From Rostrohypoxylon terebratum (lineage: Eukaryota; Ascomycota; Sordariomycetes; Xylariales; Hypoxylaceae): a DNA stretch of 64,000 nucleotides. The notes beneath the pieces were generated by a model that worked only from the letters and a program-made list of their open reading frames with translations, had not been told where the DNA came from and made no database searches. Location: the NCBI GenBank assembly GCA_022497145.1, contig MU385916.1, positions 1-64,000 on the forward strand, read 5' to 3'. Each line of letters begins with the position of its first letter. The stretch's first letter is position 1. Of the stretch, positions 57,115-64,000 are shown piece by piece. Both the position numbers and the translations under genes were made by a program.

Positions 57115-58064
57115 GAGGGGATAGGGATGAGGATGTGGATGTGGGGTAGGGGTAAGGGTATTCGGGGGAGCTTCTAGGTGCTTATTGTTATCCGAAGCTT
57201 TCTGGGACCCTGGAGGCTAGGTTGGAGCTTTAGACACGTATGCCAACATGTGTATCTGTATTATCAGGTTTGTTGGAGGGTTGGGCTTTTTATTGTAGTG
57301 AGTGGTCTAGTACAAGCACCTCGCAATAGGGGTCGAGGCTTAGTAGATGCCTCTTTCACCTCAGTCCACAGCGTGTATGTATGAACTTGTTACTGGTTAT
57401 CGTACCCACTGCAAATTTCATTGTGAGAAATCCAGATGGTTAGGAGTTAGCTAAGTCATTATGACATAGAATTGTTCTGATCATAGAATACATTCTATTA
57501 TATCCATGGATATTATGACACCGTAGGTAACTAATCAGGTACCTATACACAGTGAATCTCATCCAAAGTGAGATAATAATGAATTGGGGAAACGTTTAAG
57601 TACCCCTACCTAAGAAAATAAATATGATTTCGATGTATCTACCCATCTATGCAAGAGAACTTCAGATACGAAAAATTGGGAATCATAAACGCTGCAGATG
57701 AGAATCTCGCTAAATCAATCACACCGAGATGTTAATTTGACAAAGAAATCTAGAGGAGTAGAAATGTAAACCCTTTCGTTGCAATCGTAAAAACATACGA
57801 TTTTGAGCTCTTTGATCTTGGAAGCCCAGTTGCGGGCATTTATACGGCAAAATGCCACAAAGAATGAATAATGGATAGGTATCTCTTTCTATTTGGTGAC
57901 CAGCCTTTCAGATAAAACTGCCTCTCTAGGCCAGTATAGGAAACAGCCCCGAGTTTCGAGTCGAGCTTTCGGTCTATGGTTCATTGTTGGAATTAACATG
58001 TTCATGTTTCAATCCTAATAGCTCTTCCTCGACTCTGGTGCCAACCCCTGAAACGTTAAAAAAA
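57115..58064. other. Intergenic, no gene seen
   Basis: AT-rich after 57400. It should hold the NmrA 3' end and the promoter of the rhodopsin-domain gene. The ORF at 57178-57384 has no motif. Confidence 0.5.
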
Positions 58065-59297
58065 ATGAAGGCAGCGCAGCGACGGGAACAATACCTCGAT
58101 TTCAACATAACCAAATGCTCGCTGAAGAAGGTGATTGGAGCCATTGTGCCATGTATGACATTGGGGTTGATCGCGCTGGTGTTGCGCCTCGCCTCTAGGC
58201 GGACCAGAGGTTCAAGATTTCTTCTAAGCGACTACCTTGCTATAGCCGGTTGGATGTGTGCCTGGGCTGTGGGTTTGGCAGTGATACAGGGTATGCTTTT
58301 CAGCGAAGTTATATGTTTCTACTTGACTATACCGTACCTACTAATATGAAACTATTGCAGAGTCCAGAATTGCGGAGGTTCAACCGATGACACCTTCTAA
58401 CCGACGCACGCTCCTCAAGATCAGTTTCGTCACAAGCATGTCCTACAGCATCGGATTCACATTGATCAAATTGTCCATCGTATTGCTCTATCGACAGCTG
58501 TTCCCTACGAAGTTCATCCGCGCCAGTACCACAATTCTGACCTTCTGCATTATCGGATGGGGATTTAGTCTCGTAATTGCAACCATCTTCACCTGCCAAC
58601 CGATCCACGGCTTCTGGGACGTCGATATACCTTCCAAATGTTTCAACACTAAATGGTTCTCCGTCGGCAATGGCATACCTAATATTATCATCGATGTGTG
58701 TCTATTGTGCTTACCTGGTACGTATTTCTACTCGCCTCAATGGATCTTTCAGCCTAGGTGATAAAAAAAAAAAAGCCAGGAGCTTTGCAGACTAAATGGA
58801 AGCACTTATACTGACTCTGCCCGTTGAAGTGCGCGAAGTCACCCGTCTCCAACTGAGTTGCCGTTCCAAGATTGCCCTCAGCAGTCTTTTTGCTTTGGGG
58901 GGTTTCGTGATTGTTGCAAGCGGGCTACGAATTGGGTTCCATGATAGTTGATAAATCTCGCGATTTCCAATGTGCGTCTCAATCTCCATTCAAATCGAAG
59001 TGCCCCTATTTCATTACTAACCTCTTCCTCATAGGGACCTATATTAATGTGAGTCTTTGGGGAAGCATCGAGATAAATACTGCTGTTATGTGTTGTTGTT
59101 TCCCCACCATCCGGCCAATTCTGGTTTGGCTTATGTCTAAGGCCTTGAAAAGCAGGAAATCAACCCAAAGCTCTCAACCTAATTACGCACCGAAAGCCCT
59201 ACACATCAGGTGCACTACGGAATTCCATCTTAAGTTTCCAGAAACTGGGGATAGTTCTACCCCGTTGCAGAGTGTTGTAATGAGGGCCGATAAGTGA
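58065..59297 (+). pseudogene. Rhodopsin-domain (SAT4/Pth11-like) membrane protein with an apparent frameshift
   Basis: Fungal integral membrane protein of the rhodopsin-domain (SAT4) group, with seven predicted membrane segments and unknown ligand. Exons 58065-58290, 58361-58717, 58830-58971 and 59035-59297. The first ATG in frame starts MKAAQRREQYLDF. Conserved pieces are GLIALVLRLASRRTRG, SDYLAIAGWMCAWAVGLAVIQ, IKLSIVLLYRQLFP, ATIFTCQPIHGFWD, LPVREVTRLQLSCRSKIALSSLFALGGFVIVAS, DKSRDFQW and WGSIEINTAVMCCCFPTIRPIL. In exon 3 the frame is lost near 58925-58945. The upstream reading runs GLRIGFHDS-stop, whereas the downstream homology (SMIVDKSRDF) is one base out. One base too many, in or near GGGTTCC, explains it. 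All four other splice phases agree, so this is either a recent inactivating indel or a sequencing error. No CFEM domain. Confidence 0.65.
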
Positions 59298-59405
59298 AGT
59301 CAAGACCACTCTCACAAGACCTGGCAGGTTGTAACAGATAGGTATAGTAAATATCGAGAATAGAAATATGTACATAGATCATGACTGTTACGAATGTTTC
59401 CTAGA
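59298..59405. other. Short gap between convergent genes
   Basis: About 108 bp separate the stop of the rhodopsin-domain gene from the stop of the NLR-like gene. The 3' untranslated regions probably overlap. Confidence 0.6.
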
Positions 59406-62400
59406 TTATTCAGGCACAGGTTCGCTCTTCTCCCCTGCTTGTTCTCCATTCTCTCCTTCATCCTGCTCATCTCCGTCAGGCGTAGCTTGTCTAGAAATCT
59501 CATTCTTGAGATCCTCCAGGGAAATGCCCCATTTTTTGGCCAACGCCTCTTTCCACTCCTCCATAGTGATACTCTTGTCCTCGTCATCGCCATAACAAAT
59601 TTCCACAATCCTCTCGTCATCCTTAGTAGCTCTCACTTCCTTGGGAATACGCACGTTCTTCGTCTTGAGTCCAACAAACATGTCATCTCCGTGTGGCGGG
59701 ACACGCAACCATCTGTGTTTTGCGCTGCACGCTAAGATCCTTGTGCTAGAATCTGAAGTACGTAGCCGAGCAAGACATCCGCCGCAAAAGTCCTGGTTTG
59801 AGCAGTACATGCAGTGGTAGAACTCATTTTCAAAACCACTCGTATTATCGCATAATTTTCCATCTGGAGTGCGACCGTCGCACGTCCATGGCGACTGGAG
59901 GGCTGTCTTGTCGAGTTTAGGCGAGTGTACATGTTGCAACGCAACAAGACGTGAGTGGATGAGATTAAGCGCAAAGGCTTGATCTAGGTCTGAGGTGGTT
60001 AATTCGCCTTCTCTTTTGATATTTTTGGTCCTACCCTGGTCATTGTCATCGGCTTCTGGTTTAGGGTTAATCCCTGCGGCAGTCATGAGAGATTCGACGT
60101 GCGCCTTAGCAGCTTCAATACGCAGAATTTGCTGTGAAGCTTCCGGAACATGGGCTTTGGTGGCCTGGATTATTTCCTTGGCAACCCTGCTGACTCTTTC
60201 TAATAGCCGCTCCCTTTCCGCGCCATCGTCTCTCTCAATGTCTTCGTTTTCGAATATTAGTTTCTCGGCAACGAGGTCCGAGGGACAAAGAAAAGACATG
60301 GCAACGACTGCGTCCTCAAGGTCTTGGCAATGCTGTGAAGCGTCCAATATGTATGAAAACCCATACAAATCGTTCTCTGGTATATCGTCCAAGAGAATCC
60401 GGAGTGCCTGTTTCATCTGCCCCGAAAGCGTCGCTCTGGCCTGCTCCTTCTTTCCCTGAAACGAATATACCGTGCCTAAGAACCCAGCCGCGTTGCTGAG
60501 GTAGTTGTCGGAGTCTGCTTCTGCCAATCTAGCCAGGGCACCCGCATGGTCTAGGTGGTTGCCGTCCATCATGTCTTGGAAGTAGTGTGTCGCTAACGCC
60601 GTGGTGGCGTTCTGTCGCGTGATGAGGGCATTACTTCCGCCTATGTTAGAGAGTAATTCGCGACTCTTCCTCCACAACCGTAAGGCCTCCTCGATAGCCT
60701 CGGTGCCGTCAGGAGATACCTTGTATGTATAAGCCGCGACACCCCGATGATAGAGAAGTACTCCGCGGGCTTCATCCTCGGCAAAGAGTTTATCTTCGGT
60801 TATCTCTACGGAATGGTCTTCATCCAATGCAGGTGTCGTCGTCGCAACCTCCATGGAACGTACGATTCTTTGGAAAAGTTCTGTATGGTCTCTTGCTACT
60901 GTGAAAATCCTGGAGACGAGCATGTCGTGCTCGGCATCTCGTGCAATTACCTTGAAAATGTTAGTCATCGTCCCCTCCCCATTCTCTCTTGCCAACATGC
61001 TCTCCAGCAGATGTCGTGCTGCCTCCGTATCCGAGGAACTCAGCCCGGCTTTCAGATAGCCTAGTTGTCCCTGGATCGCTTGTTCTGAGTCCTCGCTCTT
61101 GCAAGCGATCAAATAGTGCCCTGCCGCTCTCTGGGATTCTCCTGCTTCGTATGTATATTGCCCTAACAGCAAGTGTAACTCTACGATGTCCTTCGTTTCT
61201 GGCTTCGGCGTAGCACCATATTGCTCTGCTTCTTTCAGAGCGAGCTCTACATGCGTGATGGCCTTCTCTGTCTGGTTCTCGCTGAAGTGTTGTTTTCCTA
61301 GGCCACGGTAGCATATCCAGCTCGGGCTTCCCTTCTCAATAGCACGCTCGTAAAGTGACAATACGATGGATGGCTTGGTTCCCTGCAGGAAGGCACTTTC
61401 AGCGAGACGCTCGTACCATAGTGAATCGAGCTCTATGTTAGGAAGCCCCAGGAAGCTCTGACACCAGGTGCTGACATCATCCCAGTTGATCTCCGGATAT
61501 GGCTCTTCCTCATTGGTGTCAGGAGTCTCGGGGGTCTTCTGAAACTTCTTATCCTATTCCCAGAGAATCATCAACGCAATTTCTTTGAGATCGTAGATCG
61601 AGTTGGGAAAGACTTACCAGTTGCATAAGTTGTTGGATCCAGGTATAAGCATTGTCGGCATCCCAGTTCCTCTCTCTCAGAAAGCCTCTGACGAGCACTT
61701 TTACAACTTCCTTCAGAAAGCTCTGTGTCGGACTGACAGGCAATTGGATTTCATCTCGCCACTTCTTGTCTAGTCTTCGTACAACAGCCGAGTCCATCAA
61801 CCATTTCTGCAAGTCCTCCATCTCACTCGCATACCACGATGTCTGCTCAAAACTCGCCCTGTGACGCAAAACAACATTTTCGTCCTTGAATAATTTGTAT
61901 AGGTTTTGACCAATTTCGATCTGCTCAGCCGGTGTCAAGTCTCCCTTTTCCTCATCCTCAAGCTGACGCAGCCGACCGAGGTGATATGGTAACCAGCCGA
62001 CTAGGTACTGTCCAATCTCCTTAGTCTGCTCTTGGCGTTCTTTGTCCAGGTACTCGAATGCACGGGTAATAATCGTGTGATGGGCTTCAAACTCGTCTAC
62101 TCTGATGGCGGCCTGGTTGCTACTATGCACGGCGCCGTTAGCGGAGGCTGCGTCAAAGTCGAACCTGAATTTATCCCGAATGGCCTTGTGCGCAAGGTCC
62201 CAGAGGAAGTGCCCGCAAAGCTCCTGATCTACATTATTGATGGTAATGGTCATACTGATAGTGGGGTGGTCCCTCGAGCGTGACGATTTGTTCGAAATGT
62301 CTTTATCCCGCTGTAAGTAGTCCTGGACACCATCTTGACCATAGACATAGCCGTTTTCCAGCTTCAGCACGGCTGAGTACTTGTTCTTGATGATAAATTC

Positions 62401-64000
62401 AAGTGACGCGATTGACTCCGTGCCAGAGTAGAGAAACATGGCAGCCTCGAGCTGATCCAACGTCATACTTTCTTGACCGAATAAAACCCACTTCAGCAAC
62501 TCATTCAGCTCGTCGATCTCATCGGTCGTTAGCGACCGTTGCAGGGTTTTGATTGCCGCCTCATGACTGCTTATCGGCTGGTCTAGCATATGATCAAGTT
62601 CCCGTGCGGCAGTGCGAGTGCTCAGCAGACGAACCACATCATCAAGCCCGAATTGTAGGCGGGAATAACTACCGCTGACGTTCTGCGGCAACTTTTCAAT
62701 AATCTTATCCCGCGCTCTCCGTTGCTCTGAGCCGGGTTTCGTGTGCTCCAGCATGCCCCGCTTGGTAAGTGCCTCATCGACAACAATACGCATATCTGGA
62801 GCGTTGTGCTCCTCCATTCGGATCCGCAACGCACTGCTTGTATTGGCACCTCCTGCCCTGGGAGAAAACTGGTCGTCCGTCCCGCTCAGGAGCACACGTA
62901 CCCGCCCAGCCGACTCATCAGCTAGCCTAGGGCCAAAGGCAAAGTTGAGTAGCATATCTGCCTGCTTGTCGGACAAGTTCTCGATGCCATCGAAGACAAG
63001 GTAATACGTAGCCCCCGATCCGGGTGTTCCGATTTTAAATGTTCCCCAGAGTGCATCCAGAGTCTCGAGATTTGAGGGGCGACGAAATAATCCAGGTTCA
63101 GCATCACACGCCTTGCCGAGCGGCTTTTGAACGGTGAGATCGACGCGCGCAATTTGGAATGCCATGTACTTTAAGGCTAAATGTACAGTAGACTTCTTCT
63201 CGTCGTCGGACTTTTTTGTACTAGGGGGGAAGAAGTAGTGAGCTACATACTTGCGCCCCTTTTGTTCCTCGAGGCGCTTGGTGATGAGTGCGGTGGCCGA
63301 GGTCTTGCCTGAGGACGGCGGTCCTGATAAGATGAGCACATGTGAGGTCTCCTTGTCCTTGTTAGGTGCTACCCATGTAGTGTAAGTATCGTTTGTCCAA
63401 ATCCAAGATCCCGTGAGATTGTGGCACCTATCGTAGATATTGGTACACGTTTGGGTGGTATTGGTGTCAAGTCGCACCGTTGGCCAAATGCCAAGCGCGT
63501 CACGGATTTTGGTGAGTGTCCTGCTACGGTCGACATCATCTTTAAATGATTGCACATCGTTCTGCGTTTCCTGTACCATTTTATGCGTCTCGTCAACCGT
63601 CTTCCCAAAAATGGCGGATCGCTCAAGGAGGATGGCAACGTCTTGCCGCGTCTCGACAACCACGGCAAGCGTGACAGTTCCTTCCACATCACGCTGTTGT
63701 TGCAGCAGCCGCTTGAATTCGGCCAATTCAGCGCCTAGGCCTGAGTCTTCGTCGAAGATAGACTTAATTTGCCGCAAAAGGCGGTCCCGTTTGCGGCCTT
63801 GGCGGTATTTGACGACATGGCCGCATAGCTTCACGAAACTGATCATGACAAGATGTATTCTCTGAATGAGCTCCGGGTCGATATTTTCCATCGACGTGTA
63901 GATTTTGAATTGGGAGAGGGCCGAGGACACCTCGCCAAAGACTTGATTGATAGCATCATTATAACCCTTGATAGCTTGGGGGATATCGAATACAAAGCAA
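59406..64000 (-). CDS. Large NLR-like STAND protein with TPR-like repeats and ZZ-like zinc finger (5' partial)
   Basis: Exons 61618-64000 (open to the window edge) and 59406-61553, joined in phase 0 (64-bp intron, GTAAGT/TAG), give at least 1509 residues. The N-terminus is missing. The first part is helical (SFVKLCGHVVKYRQGRKRDRLL) and resembles the Goodbye/DUF7708-type N-termini of fungal STAND proteins; this is tentative. The nucleotide-binding module has Walker A GPPSSGKT (63301-63324) and a Walker B-like YYLVFDGIENL (near 63000). A predicted helical region follows, then TPR-like helical repeats in exon 2 (LSLYERAIEKGSPSWICYRGLGKQHF, EKAITHVELALKEAEQYG, HLLLGQYTYEAGESQRAAGHY). Next is a ZZ-like cysteine finger at about 59765-59895 (WTCDGR, CMYCSNQDFCGGC), then a very acidic tail. 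Such proteins are candidate immune or incompatibility sensors in fungi, but their function is unproven. It is convergent with the rhodopsin-domain gene. Confidence 0.85.

Noticed and set aside
1..64000. CRISPR array, rRNA, insertion sequence or phage
   Set aside because: None visible; direct repeats are short microsatellites or tandem satellites without spacers, and the gene structure is eukaryotic.

Overview
The window looks like chromosomal DNA of a filamentous ascomycete (Pezizomycotina, probably Sordariomycetes). Supporting signs are short GT-AG introns of about 40-110 bp, clear fungal orthologues (Cdc24, Vps60, Med18, Mrp10, MCU, argininosuccinate lyase), and gene families typical of moulds: a HET-domain protein, a hydrophobin, a GH7 cellulase, a siderophore transporter, a SAT4/Pth11-type rhodopsin-domain protein and a STAND/NLR-like protein. 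The taxonomic call is inference. Splice sites were assigned by eye and checked for reading phase, so every multi-exon model here closes in frame unless stated otherwise.

Layout. 1-2.9 kb: repeat-rich, gene-poor edge with 65-bp tandem repeats and palindromes. 2.9-5.0 kb: POT/PTR2 peptide transporter (+). 5.7-15.4 kb: a run of minus-strand genes (unknown acidic protein, small acidic ORF, Mediator subunit Med18, an aldehyde/dihydroflavonol-type reductase, a GH7 endoglucanase, a MirB/Sit1-type siderophore transporter). 18.1 kb: mitoribosomal protein Mrp10 (+). 19.1-19.7 kb: small secreted protein (-). 21.0-24.3 kb: Cdc24 RhoGEF (-). 24.3-29.2 kb: long gene-free tract with heptamer repeats. 29.2-33.3 kb: F-box/WD40 protein (+), convergent with Vps60/CHMP5 (-). 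33.3-38.4 kb: second long gene-free tract. 38.4 kb: small hydrophobin (+). 39.1-46.5 kb: a broken dynamin-like GTPase interrupted by a cysteine-rich Ser-Pro repeat gene, then a HET-domain protein and a small single-pass membrane protein, all minus. 48.3-51.6 kb: mitochondrial calcium uniporter (+), convergent with argininosuccinate lyase (-). 53.2-54.8 kb: siderophore hydroxyornithine acyltransferase of the SidL/SidF type (+). 56.0-57.1 kb: NmrA-like protein (+). 58.1-59.3 kb: rhodopsin-domain membrane protein with an apparent one-base frameshift (+). 59.4-64.0 kb: very large NLR-like protein, 5' end off the window (-).

How the genes fit together. There is no obvious biosynthetic cluster. Housekeeping genes are interleaved with accessory ones. 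Two genes share iron/siderophore handling (the transporter and the acyltransferase) but lie about 38 kb apart. The most accessory-looking part is the right-hand third: HET protein, decaying dynamin, cysteine-rich ORF and NLR-like protein belong to families linked in fungi to non-self recognition and fast turnover. The best candidate for something undescribed is the dynamin locus at 39.1-42.8 kb. Its P-loop is altered, its GTPase domain is frameshifted, and it is split by about 1.4 kb carrying an intact cysteine-rich ORF.
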